Source: Halichondria panicea (taxonomy: Eukaryota > Porifera > Demospongiae > Suberitida > Halichondriidae). Taken from it: a stretch of DNA of 64,000 nucleotides. The notes beneath the pieces were generated by a model that saw nothing but the letters and a program-made list of their open reading frames with translations, searched no databases and was not told the DNA's origin. Below, in pieces: positions 11,795 to 24,341 of the stretch. The position numbers were made by a program, and so were the translations under genes. Within the stretch, counting starts at the first letter, position 1. Every line of letters begins with the position of its first letter. The stretch lies in the NCBI RefSeq assembly GCF_963675165.1, contig NC_087393.1, forward strand, positions 5,635,702 to 5,699,701, given 5' to 3'.

Positions 11795-12073
11795 GTGGAG
11801 CACTCCTCTTTTACCCCCTTGGTCTTCGCTACCACAGGTGGCCTTGGCCCAGCAGCTGGAGCCTTCTACAAACGCCTGGCCAGCATGCTCTCGGACAAAT
11901 GGAAGCAACCATACAGCACCACCATTGGCTGGCTAAGATGTAGAATATCTTTCTCTCTACTCAGGTCCTCCATCATGTGTCTGAGAGGCGCCAGATCTTC
12001 AAAGTCATCCTTCAACGGCCATCTAGCTGCTTCCGTGGACCTCACCATTGCGGACTCCAACCTCTCTGTCTAA
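11795..12073 (+). mobile_element. LINE-like retrotransposon fragment (C-terminal part of the RT ORF)
   Basis: The 92-residue frame contains PLVFATTGGLGPAAGAFYKR and, further on, WLRCRISFSLLRSSIMCLRG. This is the conserved C-terminal block that follows the reverse transcriptase in many invertebrate LINE-type ORFs. No RT catalytic motif (YADD-like) and no second ORF are present, so this is a dead 3' remnant. Family assignment is from memory of the motif. Confidence 0.7.
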
Positions 12074-12228
12074 ACTCTGAATAATTATAGCTTCACATTA
12101 CCCTGCCATATCTATATTTCAGCCTCAGTCACTCACAATATTCATTACATGTTTATAAAAAAGAAAAAAAAGTATTTTATGATCAGTATGTGTGCGTGCC
12201 AAAGTTAATTGGAGAAAGAAAAAAAAGA

Positions 12229-12412
12229 AAAAGCTTTGAATATTCGGAAAACTCTAAAGAAGCTGAGGAACAAGATCTCCGGCTCTGATGAAGGAGAAGA
12301 GACAACGCAATGGAATGGAGTTCTGGAACAACAATGAAGAGCGCAACTATACAATATTATCTACTCAATTGCAAAAGGAAAACTCTTCACAAACTGTTTC
12401 AAATGACCTAGT
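12229..12412 (+). pseudogene. decayed copy of the CBM21 (PPP1R3-like) gene
   Basis: The first part matches the 5' coding region of the intact gene (positions about 312-392: GCTGAGGAACAAGATCTCC is identical) and the second part matches its 3' end (about 984-1066: CTCAATTGCAAAAGGAAAAC). The roughly 590 bp between, including most of CBM21, is missing. The join falls at CAATGG, present at both ends of the missing piece in the intact gene, as expected for a microhomology-mediated deletion. The relic lies between copy 1 and copy 2, just where a CBM21 gene would sit if the unit [CBM21 + Munc13-like] was duplicated. Confidence 0.85.
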
Positions 12413-12687
12413 ACTTTGATTATTTATGCAATATAGTTAAATAGTAGTATATATAGGTACAGGTTGAGGGGATGCGGACAGTGTGATCACAGGTACAGGT
12501 TGAGGGGATCCGGACAGTGTGATCACACTCTCCGTGCGCCTGTGATATAAAAATTAATGTAATGTATTCACAAAATAATTATAATTATGGTACGATTTCA
12601 CATTCATTGGTATATCATATGATCATAATAAGTATGGATCAAAACATGACTGGCTAATCAAATTAAAATATAAAAACATTAATTTTG

Positions 12688-15600
12688 TTAAGTCTTAAAA
12701 TTGACTGCATGTCTCTTTAGAAACTGTACTGCTACCGAGTTTTTCAACTTTGCCCTTTTCTTTAACTCATTGAACACCAAGTCATTGTCATCAGCTTGCC
12801 AAACAAATAGGAGCACGGATTTGTTCTTCTCTTTCTCTCTTTGTTGCCCTTCACCACTGGCTTCTTCCACAGCCTCAGTCTGTTGACCGTCATCATAATC
12901 ACTAGGGGGGCTAGGTAGTGTAGAATCACTAGGCAGGTTGGAAGTTTCAGCTTTAGCTGGCCCTAGAGTTTGGGTTTCACTCTCTGGTTTACTTTGTGTT
13001 GGTATCTTAGACTCATCCGTGGGTTTAGTTGGTACCAGCGTTCCAGAATCCTCTGATGCTGAAGTTTGTACGGGTATTTGCTTCAAAGGGATGATGCCCA
13101 TTCCAACGTAGTGCTTCCCGTAGCTCTGGTTGTAGACTTTGAAGATAATAGAAGGTCCATCTTGAGCCAAGAGATCTTCTGCCATTGAACTGTATAGGGA
13201 GAGAACAAATTGTGATAATTGTTTTTATTGAGTAGCATATAAAAGAGAAGGAGCAAACAGACATTAAACTAACAAGTCAAATGATTCGTGGATTGTGGGG
13301 CTGTTATTGTTTCTGACTGTACGTGTCTTCTTGCTCAGTAGTCCTGGGAAGAGCCATTCTGGTGCCAGGCTGACCTCTATAACTGGGTTGAAGGTCAGGA
13401 AGCAAGCACAGTCTGTAGTAGTGGTGGGGTATCAGATATTAAGGAAGATGCTCTGAGGCATGTGCAAGATAACGAATATAAAGTGCACGCATGTTCAAAC
13501 ATTATAGTTGATAATACACAGAGTTGTACTTTGAGAGACTCTTGAATCTGATCGTAAGTCAACTGCTTGAATCATCTCCAATGAAACTGAGCCACTATCT
13601 CGAAGGTAAGCTGTGCTCACGAATATCGTCCCCAATTTCTCACTGTCTTGTGTCGACTGTAAGTCACCCACGGCAGACAAGAACTGGACAATCAAGTTTT
13701 GAGTGGCCGCTCGAAGAATGTTCAATTCATGAACAAGATCCTATAATGAGAAATACATTCAGTGCTCTTTACACTACTAACATTGTACCAATAGTGAAAG
13801 CACATGAAGCACATAATTTTATACGTTAACATTACATATCTTACAGTGTACTCTTCATTCTCTAGATCCTTATAAGGTAGTCCACGTCCTTTATCATAGT
13901 TGAAGTGCTTGAGCATCATCAGTGAGTAATAGAGACGCTCGTGCAGTTCCACTCTGTTGGGTTTCTCCTCAGCTGTGATAGACTCAATGCACAGGGAAAT
14001 TGCCTCCATGGAAACTTTCCAAATACCTCCTAAAACACTGTATAATCATGTGTGCAATGAAGGGATATAGAGCTAGAAATTTAAACTCAGCAATTGAGAG
14101 GTGTAGAGTACAGGGTACTTACGAGAGGAGCACATCAGTGACCAGGTAGTTAGAGAGGGCAGTCAGAGTGTTACCAAGGTAGCTCACTAGCGGCAAAATA
14201 GGCTGCAAATTGAACAATTGATTCAATCAGACACATCTCTGAAGAAGTGTATACACATGACTGTTCTATTGCACACAATACTACATATAATTATCTCCTA
14301 GTCTGTACCCCCAATTCATTGAGATTGTCGTAGCTGCTGGGGAGGACAATATGCTCTGCATTCAACAGCTCTTGAAGATTTCTCTCTATCTCTGGTCGAA
14401 CCTGTGTTGATAAACAAAAACAACAATTGAGTTTAAGAAACAAAGTTTCAGAGAGCACAGACTACTGTAGTGTACACACCTTGTCAGCAATGTTCTTAAT
14501 GATGCGTGATAATTCAATGGCAACTGTCGAGTGGAATACATTCATTACACTGTTGATATCTTCAATGTGTTGAGCATTTGTTTTGTCTTTTGTTTCCTCC
14601 TCAGTGAGGTGTGGAATAATGTCCGGCCACTCGTTAAACACAATGCTCATGTGATACATATCGTTCAAGGTCACGCCCAGCTGGAAGGAGTAACATAAGT
14701 TGAGTGCATGGATTATCCTCATAACCGTTTGAACAGGCTTCTTCTAAGCTATCAGAAATTATAAAATCTGTATACAACTTTTATAGTACACTCACTTCTT
14801 GATCATCCAGGGCATACTCGTCCTTCATCTGCTCAGAGGTGTGTTGGACATAGAACAGGGCACACGATGTCACCTCTTGCATTATAAGCTTAGTGAACTT
14901 TAACATCTCACCAGTGACCGGCCATTTAAGATCATCCCTCACTCGGAACAAAATAAACAAAATATCGGACGAATCACAAACAGAAGAGGACAATTTGACC
15001 TCATCACTTATCGGCACTGGTTGACTGTCAGCAATGGCTCTCTTGATTCTCTCCTTACAATCACTGGAAGCTGCTTCAATGAGAATGGGTACAATCGGTT
15101 TGTACCAATCATGGTAAGAGGCCAAATAGATCTTGGCAGGATTCACAAGTCTAAGAGATGCATGGGAATAAAAATTCAGTAAATACGTAAGGTAGTATAT
15201 AATATAGAAGTACTGAAATACATACTGAATTTACATAGCCTGATTACATGCATGTTAGCAGTATACATGTAGATCATGCATGTCAACTCTCACTTCAAAT
15301 CCACGTTTGGTTGAACTGCGAGAGCAACAATGCTCCGTACAGAACGATAGGAGGAGTACACCTTCACCATAGTGCTGTACTCAGGAGGTTCTTCATCATT
15401 CCCCGCTACAAACTGTCCCAGTCGAGTTCTCACGAAATCAGAGAGCTGCAGGAATAGAGTACATGCACTACACACACGCTACAAGAGATTATAAAATATT
15501 ACTCGGTTAGTTACGGGCGGGGCGAGGGAGGTATAGTACAGAGCTAGTTTTGCCCTATAAGAGCAGTGGAGAGACCAGAGGAGATCAAGCAGAGACTAGA

Positions 15601-16446
15601 GGAAACCTTTCTCATGTACATTATTACCAGTGCACCATTTCAGGACTGTATAGTACAAGCTGACTGGTTGCAGTGTAATGCACAGACACAGACTCACCAA
15701 GGCATCAATGGACAAGTAGAAGTGGGAGAAATACTCAATATCCAGCACACTCTTATCCCTGCACATCAGTTGCAACACTCAGCTATAGCTATAGTGGTGA
15801 TTGTGCACAACTTACTTCTTGAAGAGAGGGGCTATTTGCCGCAAGGCAATACCACACATGTAATGAGTGGAGCTGCACAGCTCATCAAGATCCTTAGCCA
15901 ACTGCACAACACAATAACAGCAGGATATACACAGCCATATATATACAGTGCAAACCCTTAGGCCAGACAATTATCAACTGTAACGTGTGCCCTTCACCTG
16001 CATTTGCCCACCATCCTCTGTGGTTGGCTTGGTATCAATGAACCAATCAGAAGCAGCTAGAGGAACAGCCAGGGCTACCAGACATGACACTGTCTTATCA
16101 TCCTCTGCAAGACACTGGACCAGAGGGGCAATACGAGAGAGCTCCTCCACCACTCTGTGTGTGTGTATGGGGAGATGGATGTAGTTCTAAGAATGTGCGT
16201 ATAGAGAAGTCATTTTGCAAGGGCTACATGACATGACATCCAATACACTGCTCTTGTATATTACGTACTTGATGTATGTAATGAATTTTTGGTAGCGTTT
16301 TCCTCTGATGCTCTCTTGTGTCTTGTCATCTTTGTCATTACTCGAGCCATTGCTGACATCGTTGAGTTTGAACTTTGTGATGTGGAACTTGAAAGTGAGT
16401 ATCAGGTTACCCAGTAGCTTTACCAGGTCGTGGCGAAGGTCCTTCT

Positions 16447-16494
<48 letters not shown>

Positions 16495-16955
16495 TGTGTG
16501 TGTGTGTGGGGGAGGGGGGTAGCACTAGACTGGACAGAATCATTAAGCTTATAACTAGATCATTGCTAGTAGACACAATAATTATTATTATATCACATTG
16601 GACCACACATTGCCAATCCTTATATAGCTACTACTCTCACCCACTCCTCCTGCAAGGGTGCATTCGTCTGGTGAGAACTTGTATCATCATCATCATCGAT
16701 ATCTTCCTCTGCCTCTGCCTCTTGTACCCTTGGAGCATTGACCTTTGTACTCAGGTCGTATTGACGCTGGATGGTGACCAGTAGGAGTAGAAATGTCTTG
16801 ATACTGACTCTAAACAGACGATGGTAGTGGATGAGAACGTTGAGCTGACTGTGTGTGTGCACAATGTGGGTCAGAAATAGATCACTGACCAAAGCACACA
16901 ATAAATCTTGTATAGTTATACACCCACACACCCACACACACACACGCACACACAC

Positions 16956-17038
<83 letters not shown>

Positions 17039-20000
17039 GAGTGGCTTACATAGCTGATCTTTGCAGGTCGCTCATGGAGATCATGAAGCTGTGATTCTTG
17101 AGCAGCTCATCAGCCTCTGTGGAGAGCACACCATCCCAGTTCCTCTTGTATCGTCCACTCTCTGAGCGACTGTCAGCATTCACCAGGCCCCTCAATAACA
17201 GCCGGTGCTCCTGGAGGGGGTTCTAGGGGGGAGGTATTGGGTTAAATCAAGCAAGCATTCACCAGGCCCCTCAATAGCAGCCTGTGCTCCGGGAGGGAGT
17301 TCTAGGGGGAGGTATTGGGTTAAATCAAGCAAGCATTCACCAGGCCCCTCAATAGCAGCCTGTGCTCAGAGAGGGGGTTCTAGGGGGGAGGTATTGGGTT
17401 AAATCAAGCAAGCATTCACCAGGCCTGTGCTCAGAGAGGGGTTCTAGGGGGGAGGTGTTGGGTTAAATCAAGCAAGCATTCACCAGGCCCCTCAATAGCA
17501 GCCGGTGGTCTGAGAAGGGGTTCTAGGGGGGAGGCATTGGGTTAAATCAAGCAAGCATTCACCAGGCCCCTCAATAGCAGCCGGTGCTCCGAGAGGGGGT
17601 TCTAGGGGGGAGGCATTGGGTTAAATCAAGCAAGCATTCACCAGGCCCCTCAATATAGCAGCCGGTGCTCAGAGAGTGGGTTCTAGGGGGGAGGTATTCG
17701 GTTAAATCAAGCAAGCATTCACCAGGCCCCTCAATATAGCAGCCGGTGCTCAGAGAGTGGGTTCTAGGGGGGAGGTATTCGGTTAAATCAAGCAAGCATT
17801 CACCAGGCCCCTCAATATAGCAGCCGGTGCTCAGAGAGTGGGTTCTAGGGGGTATATGTATAATCATATATGTAACACAAAAAGCACTGTTACAGTAAAA
17901 TATTCAAGGCTATACTGTAGAAGCATGTACTCAATGCTCATCATTATTAGCAATTCCATACAATGCAGAGCTGACACCCACTGCTCACATTGTGACCTAC
18001 TGCTCACATCGTGATCCCTGAGGTTCCTTTGTTCAGACTCTATATTGAGCAGTACATGTAGCATGCCTCTGTCGTCATGGTGACCCGAATGAGATTCCAA
18101 TTTAAGTATTTTTTCCCCCCCATTATGTGTGATATCTGACAGAGGTAGGAAGGCTCGTCCGATGTAATCATCACTGACCACAACGTTGTGAAAGAAACTG
18201 TAGGGGAAGAGATGGTACTGCAGGATGTGTGTCATGACTGTCCGTATATACCGTTCAAATCCTTTGATAGTGAACTCTGTGATCTTCCCACTTCTCGCGT
18301 CAATAGGACCTTTACTGTCCCTGTCCCTGTGTGTGTGCATGGTGTGGGTGTAATGTGGTGTGGAGAGTACGCTTGTCCATACATGACCAGTCAATATACA
18401 CACTCACCACACTTCTAGAACCAGCACCTCACTAGTCACATTTTCAAATTTCCTGAGAAAAATAAGACCTGCGTGTCATAATAATATTAAATAATGCGTT
18501 GCTTCCCTTGATGGTTGCATAACCGGGATGGGAATCAAGCCTATATCTACACGTACAGTTTTGTTCTGCAGGTGGGATTCCCTCCACCCACTTTACCATG
18601 TATGAATTAAGCGCATGCTAGATTAGCTGAGGCGTGGCCATCACCCGCCTTACTATTATAACACTCACTTCAAATCATTATGCTAACAGGTTGGCTTGAT
18701 TCCCCCACGATGATCAAGCATGTCTAATATCATAATAATTATGACAATAGAACGCTGTATATATATAATGTTACATGAATGTTTTATGTTGGCGTACAAT
18801 TCCTTCCGTTCGTTCCATTCTGGGTCCAGGTTTTTCTCGATGACAGAGGTGTGGTGTATCTTGCCTAGTACCAACCCTTTTCTGTCCCAATCAGGGAGGT
18901 TGTGCTTCTTGACTAACTGCTTGTTCCTGCTCTCTGCTCGGATTATACCCAGCCTCACGTATGGATCACTAAAGCCTGCATCACAATGAGTATAGGAATT
19001 GCATGCATGGGCCTAGGATTCTGGGTGATAATTATAAGGTACTAATTACTTACCATTTGGATCCTTTGCTGGCAGTCCTGTTGCCTTCAACACTGCATGT
19101 ATACGAAACACACTATAATTATGTCAACAGCCCATGCAGTATTGCATACAGTGTACATACTACAACATGTATGGAAACACTGCAATAAAGTGTGTGTGTG
19201 TGACAACAGTCCATTCAGCTCACCAGTCACCACGACCTTCCATTCACTGATCTGTGTAACAAGGAAGACACATAATAGCATACACATGATCAATCTCTAT
19301 AGACTTGCCTTGTCAGCCTTGGCTGCAGTGAGCAGCTCATCCCATTTACCAGACACTGGGAACACCTACATGCATGCACAGTAGAAGCATGGATTAGTGT
19401 CATTATCAGTCACTATAGCTCACCCTCCTGACATAGTCCATTAGAGCGTTCTTCTTCTGATCGTCTTCATTCATATTGATGATGGTACGTTGTGCTATCA
19501 GACACATCTTGGCAATCTGATCAAGAGGGGAGTAATGTACTCATGCATACATTATATCATACGTAATTTATAAGGATGTCATAATTGTACCTCGTGCATG
19601 ACTGGACATGTGCTAGTCTTGCATACTGCAGGTGGTGTGTGGTACATGACTGCATGTACATGATGTACATGTACCAGCAAGTGCGTATAAAGAGAAAAGG
19701 GCATGCAACTATATCAAATTTCAAAATAACGGCGGGGGCGTGCATGTGCTAAAAATACAAAAAATTATTGCAACTTGATATGGATGACAGCTATAGCTAG
19801 TGAGGTACATAGAGCAAAGACAGTATCTCTGCATGGGGTAGCCACATGCAGACATCAACAGGTCAACAAGTGGAAGAGAAGGACCATTGCTATTATACAG
19901 GCCAGGGCTCCTGCTAGGAAGCAAAGAGTTGCTAAGCCTAATAATAAGAAGACTGCTACATTTAGTGATCTATATACCTGTAGTGCATGTATACCTGGAC

Positions 20001-21065
20001 CAGTTAATCTAGGGGCTCTCTTTAAGCTATATAGTACATGTATGCATGCTTATTTCCCCAGTGGGCAGTTGGCTTAATAGTCATAGTTATAGTATAAAAT
20101 TAATATTGTATAATCATTATATTATATGCTCATCATAATGTGGATACACATTGCGAGTTGCATGCCCTCTTCTCTTCATACGCCCTTGCTTGAATGGTAC
20201 CAGCTAGTCAGTTATCAAGAGAAGTATATAACCAAACTGAAGCGGCTAAATTTTTGTGAATATCTCTTCAAAGTAAATATGAAATTGTACTCAATTGAGT
20301 ATTTAATTAACACGGATTGCCCTTAATTGAAAGGGAATGTGGGCATGCAGACGAAGGGCTCCACTAAGCTCTTTGAAGCTACATGCCCATGCACATGCAT
20401 GTCGAGATTATAGTCATGTTACATGTCAATATGCTGGATAATGAATGGCATATGAAAGTAGGGGAAAAAGCAACACCATGCAACCATGATCACGATTTAG
20501 CTGACTATAATTATACTCACCTCTGTTTTTCTATGTGTTGTTTGGTCGTAAGTGTCCATCTCTGAGTCTGTGTCGGCCATCGATAGAGTGTCCGAGTCAT
20601 CAGAGACAGTCTGCGTAGATTATAGGGTTAGGACTAGCCTAGTCACTAGGGGAGGGAGGACCACTGCATGTGACTAATATTAAAGTAAATGTTATGCAAA
20701 CACTATATAATTATAGCCCCAAGCACTGACTTCAAGATAGCCCTCAATATTGATTTTATTTCACACATACTTTAGACACTTCATCGTCTTCTTTCTGAGC
20801 CTCAAGAGTGGTGGTTGCCAACTCCCTAGCTGGAGATGAACTTGGACTAGTGTGTGTGTGGAGTGAGTGATTACAATGAACACTATCCATCGCTACACTA
20901 CACCTACCTAGCTCAACACTCACCCTACATATCATTAAGACAATGCACAACATAACAATTATTTGCACCTTATGCAACAACCCACCTATGAAACTTCACA
21001 GTAGTGACCCTCTCCCGTTTAAGCCATGGCCTAGACCTGCTGTCAGCACTTGCTTGAGACGCCAT
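12688..21065 (-). CDS. UNC13D/BAIAP3-like (Munc13-4-like) protein, tandem copy 2
   Basis: Same architecture as copy 1: start ATG 21063-21065 (MASQASADSRSRPWLK), C2A at about 17990-19095, MHD1 at about 14470-16180, MHD2 at about 13850-14400, C2B and tail at 12688-13725. C2A retains SDPYVRL, LDPEWNE and the loop 3 W-D-R-D-S at about 18317-18327, so a Ca2+ site is plausible there. C2B lacks it (FNPV; YNQS). The C-terminal insert in C2B is longer than in copy 1 and carries an acidic block (DYDDGQQTEAVEEASGEG). All exons I could compare with copies 1 and 3 are open and keep splice sites, so the gene appears functional. Proteins of this family tether and prime secretory granules at the plasma membrane. 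Confidence 0.85.
16449..16509. repeat. (TG)n microsatellite in copy 2
   Basis: A TG run beginning at the exon boundary CTTCTCCTG, orthologous to the runs at 5993 and 28272. Confidence 0.9.
16920..17036. repeat. (CA)n microsatellite in copy 2
   Basis: A long CA run that ends at the exon boundary AAAGAGTGGCTTACATAGC. The corresponding places in copies 1 (6895-6912) and 3 (28783-28854) also carry CA runs of different length. Confidence 0.95.
17178..17850 (-). repeat. tandem repeat of splice acceptor plus exon start, copy 2 (about 10 units)
   Basis: Same unit as at 7060-7325 but expanded to about ten copies of about 65 bp. On the minus strand each has a C-rich tract ending TAG, followed by AACCCCCTCTC-like and CACCGGCTGCTATTGAGG-like exon sequence. 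Subgroups share private changes (three leftward-reading units with CTATATTGAGG at 17640-17850), which shows stepwise local duplication. Confidence 0.9.
19668..20210. mobile_element. MITE-like element, copy 2 intron
   Basis: The left end ACCAGCAAGTGCGTATAAAG and the right end (reverse complement AGCGTATGAAG-type, CTTCATACGCCCTTGC on the plus strand) match the TIRs of the element at 10031-10408. The interior differs in length from that in copy 1. Its shared position argues that it inserted before copies 1 and 2 separated. Confidence 0.65.
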
Positions 21066-24000
21066 TCTACCACCAACTATGCTACTCTCTGTGATGCATG
21101 CAGACAAGATATCTTACTAAGACTGTTTGCACATGCGCAAAATTTCCACAGAAAAATATCCTGCTAAACGTGTATAACAACAATCTGGGAGGGAGCGTGC
21201 ATCAACTTGTGAATGTTGCATGATATTGGATTCTGTGGCAGATTGGGTAGTATCATGAATGCGATTATCCTTTGAAGTTCTGCTGAGCTGTTCAATTAAG
21301 ACACACAAAAAAGGTTTAAAACAAGCTATACAGCATGTAGGACTGAGTAGTATCCATTGGTAGACCCTCTGGACTATCTTGGTAGCCATAGAATATTTTC
21401 GAAGAGGAAGCAGCAAGCCATTTGTGTACACAGGCACTTCACAAGTGGACACAAGCTCTACAATAGTCTACATGCTTGCTAAGCAGCTTAGTTGACCAGA
21501 GTGCAGCTTTTAGAGGCCACACATACTTCCATCGAGGCAGCAGCAAGGCATAAAATCGATGGTTAGTTTGTGCACAGCCATTGACCCACGCCCATCTCTA
21601 CAAGCCATAGCCACTTCATTGGGCGGCAATAACATTAAGCTAATTTTGTGGGTTGGGCTCAGATGCAAACTAAAGTGATGGAACTGTTCCAGATTGTGTG
21701 CGATTGACCTGGAAAGGGTATACATTATACAGTTGGTTAGCCTCGAGACCAGGCCCATTAAAACAGCCTGGATTCGAAGCTAACAGTTGGCCCGCTTGAG
21801 CGATGGCCAATGAATCACTAGCCTAGAATCCAGGCCGTATTGCATGACATTAAAAATTACGCTGTCAACGCCCACTTAGCTGGCCCCACCCAGTTACCAC
21901 TCAAATGTCTGTTACACAGATAACTTTATACAACCAACATTAATCGTGCACAAAAATCGATCAGAACTCTTGACACTACACATAATAATCCGAGTTAGAG
22001 AGCTCCCTCTTCTCCAACACCTGCAGAGCACAATAATGGGGCACTTAGCAATGGACTTTACGTACCGTTAGTTCCAACTGTCTTGACCTGTGGAGAAGAA
22101 CAATTATTAATGCTCCAACATGTTGAGCATGGCCTACCATTACTAACCAACACAGTGACAACGACATCAAACTCGGGCACTGCACAGTTAAATTTAGAAA
22201 CCATTATTATGAAAGTGGGCGTTACCTTTCTCAATGGAAACGAGCACTACAAACATGCACAGGACATTTTTACTGCCACCCAGTACCCAGTGCCACAGCT
22301 TGTCTGTGCTAGAGAGGAGACATAAGCAGTGAGAGAAACACATTTACCTTTCTCCAGTAAGCGAGCCCATCTAGTACCTGAAAAATACCTGATTAATACA
22401 TAATATTCAACAGCTAGCTAGACAACCACCACTCAGTCAGTCCCACAGCAGCATGGCTTGTCTGTACCTGGGGGAGAGAGGAGACAAAAGCAGTGAGAGA
22501 AGGGAACACTAGTACAGTAGTAGCTAGTAGGAGGAGCTGTGTGTGTGTGTGCATTGTGGCTGCAAGAGAACAAGCAAATGCATGGTTACATTGAGCGCAG
22601 CAGTTCAAACAAAACCGATCCATCAACAAATCTCCACAACCTTAGATAATAATACAAAACCATTGAGAACATTACCACCAGTAGTTTCCTTGCTCAAGGG
22701 ACAGATTCAACAAAGGGCATAATAAACTAAAAGGGACCCTGTGACTGTGAGCACCATTAACTGAGCACAGAAGTAATCAACCAGAATGTGTGGGGTGGTT
22801 CGACAACAGTAGACTCACAGAGACAACACCTCCTTGCTCTTGAAGCCCTTGTCGACTCCAGTTGCAACAAGCCTGGCACGCAAGGCTTGCACAAGTGCTC
22901 AAGACTACTCTTCACTAACCCAGTCAAAGGCTACAGTTCCCTTGGCACACCTATAGTTTAGTTAAAGCCTGAACTTACCAATTCCATGTGCAGTAGGCAG
23001 AGTTATGATCCTAAAAAAGCCGTCATAATAGATTAGCATAAGCCAAGAAGCAGCAGTTGTCTAACTATATTATAGCTAGCTATTTCTAATGATCCTAGCT
23101 AACTAACTATTGGAACTGATAACGAGATCTTAACACTCCCAATTATGGCAGGATCCTGTGCTGCTTTCCCTTTAGGCAGGTACTAACAGCAGAGTGCTCC
23201 CTCAATAGACTGGAATGCCATGAGTAATCCATCATTGTACCCCGAAGGCTGGTTCAACAACGGTTTCAAGAACAAGAAGATGCTGTCCTGCAACCCAACT
23301 GTTGAAGAACCTTCCACACACATTCTGAATGATTACTTGAGTGCTACGGACACCCCCCCCCCCCCATCACCACCAAAGGGTTCAAGGCCATGCAGGTAAC
23401 AGACTCTTAGCCACGCGTATATTAACAGAACAAAAAAGCGTTGTCGACACGAGTTTAGCCATGCATACATGCATTTAGCGTGTGCTTTGCTGGCAAGTAT
23501 GATCTATTAAGCTGCATGACCTACACACCTCACAGTCAAGAAGGGGCCACACTTAAAACACTAGGAATACAAGAGCAAACTAATCCAACCAGAAACCTTC
23601 CATTCTCAACAAACAGCGTGCAACACGGATATGCTCAAAGGCCAGAGTGAAAAAATCTAGCCAATTGCAAAACAAGCTACAGAGGTACGGTTTCAACTTA
23701 CAATAGCTTCTGCAGCCTGCACGGTGTCGGATGATCCAGCTCTATCCTTTCATGGCTGGAGAATGCTCGCGCTGCTCCACGGGAAGACTTGCTATGGTTT
23801 GCAACACAGTCGAAGACTCACGCTGGTTCAACAACACAGTGGAAGGCTTGCGCTGGTTCTGCAACACAGTGGAAGGTTTGCATAGCATCTGCAAAAAAAT
23901 TAAGTCAATAGCAATCTGTAAAACATGACCAAATAGACAGCAAACAATGCTACAATGCTCCACAAGGCTTCCTAGCCTAACATTCCTGCAAACATGCGAG

Positions 24001-24341
24001 CTACAAGCAAAGAAACTCACCTCTTCCAGCAAGACACTTCGCTTTCTTCAAACTTCAAAGGAACTGAGCTTCTGGAACTGGATCTGGGAATATTCCAGGC
24101 CATTGACGTCAAAGTCTCCAAGGAGATACCATGGAGACCGACAGTTCCCACCGATAGAGGACCGCAAGAGTACTAGCTACAAGGTGTTGCGAGTATTGCG
24201 GTACATTGCGAAATCTGTTCCAGTGAGACGTCTACCCATGCGCAGTGTCCCCCAAATGCACATGTGCTCTGATTTGTTATTGTACGTGCGCATGCACAAA
24301 TGAACACAAGATCAAAACATAAGTCAAAAATAGCTTGTTAA
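21066..24341. other. intergenic region between tandem copies 2 and 3
   Basis: The first part holds the copy 2 promoter. A palindrome of the TAGCCTCGA family is at 21736-21785. A duplicated GAGAGGAGACA(A)AAGCAG block occurs at about 22312-22338 and 22476-22505. A short GCAACACAGTGGAAGG repeat is at 23796-23890 and a C11 run at 23352-23362. At 24224-24258 a stretch resembles positions 386-424 of the CBM21 gene and may be another relic. None of the ORFs here resembles a protein family I know. Confidence 0.6.
21736..21785. repeat. palindromic repeat of the TAGCCTCGA family
   Basis: GTTAGCCTCGAGACCAGGCC is followed by its inverted partner CCTGGATTCGAAGCTAAC. It has the same consensus as the hairpin at 11638-11690 and the ends of the element at 61236-61815. 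Confidence 0.7.

Larger units (their letters stand above)
11512..12687. other. intergenic region between tandem copies 1 and 2
   Basis: The region holds the promoter of copy 1, hairpin repeats at 11589-11735, a LINE-like fragment at 11795-12073 and a decayed CBM21 gene at 12229-12412. It also has a short duplicated CAGGTTGAGGGGAT block at 12461-12525 that matches the 3' flank of the intact CBM21 gene (about 1145). No intact gene is visible. Confidence 0.7.

Noticed and set aside
23731-24032. Possible small repeat protein in both strands between copies 2 and 3
   Set aside because: It comes from a short GCAACACAGTGGAAGG repeat with no domain or splice support.
24224-24258. Second CBM21 pseudogene relic before copy 3
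   Set aside because: Similarity to positions 386-424 is suggestive but too short to list as a feature.
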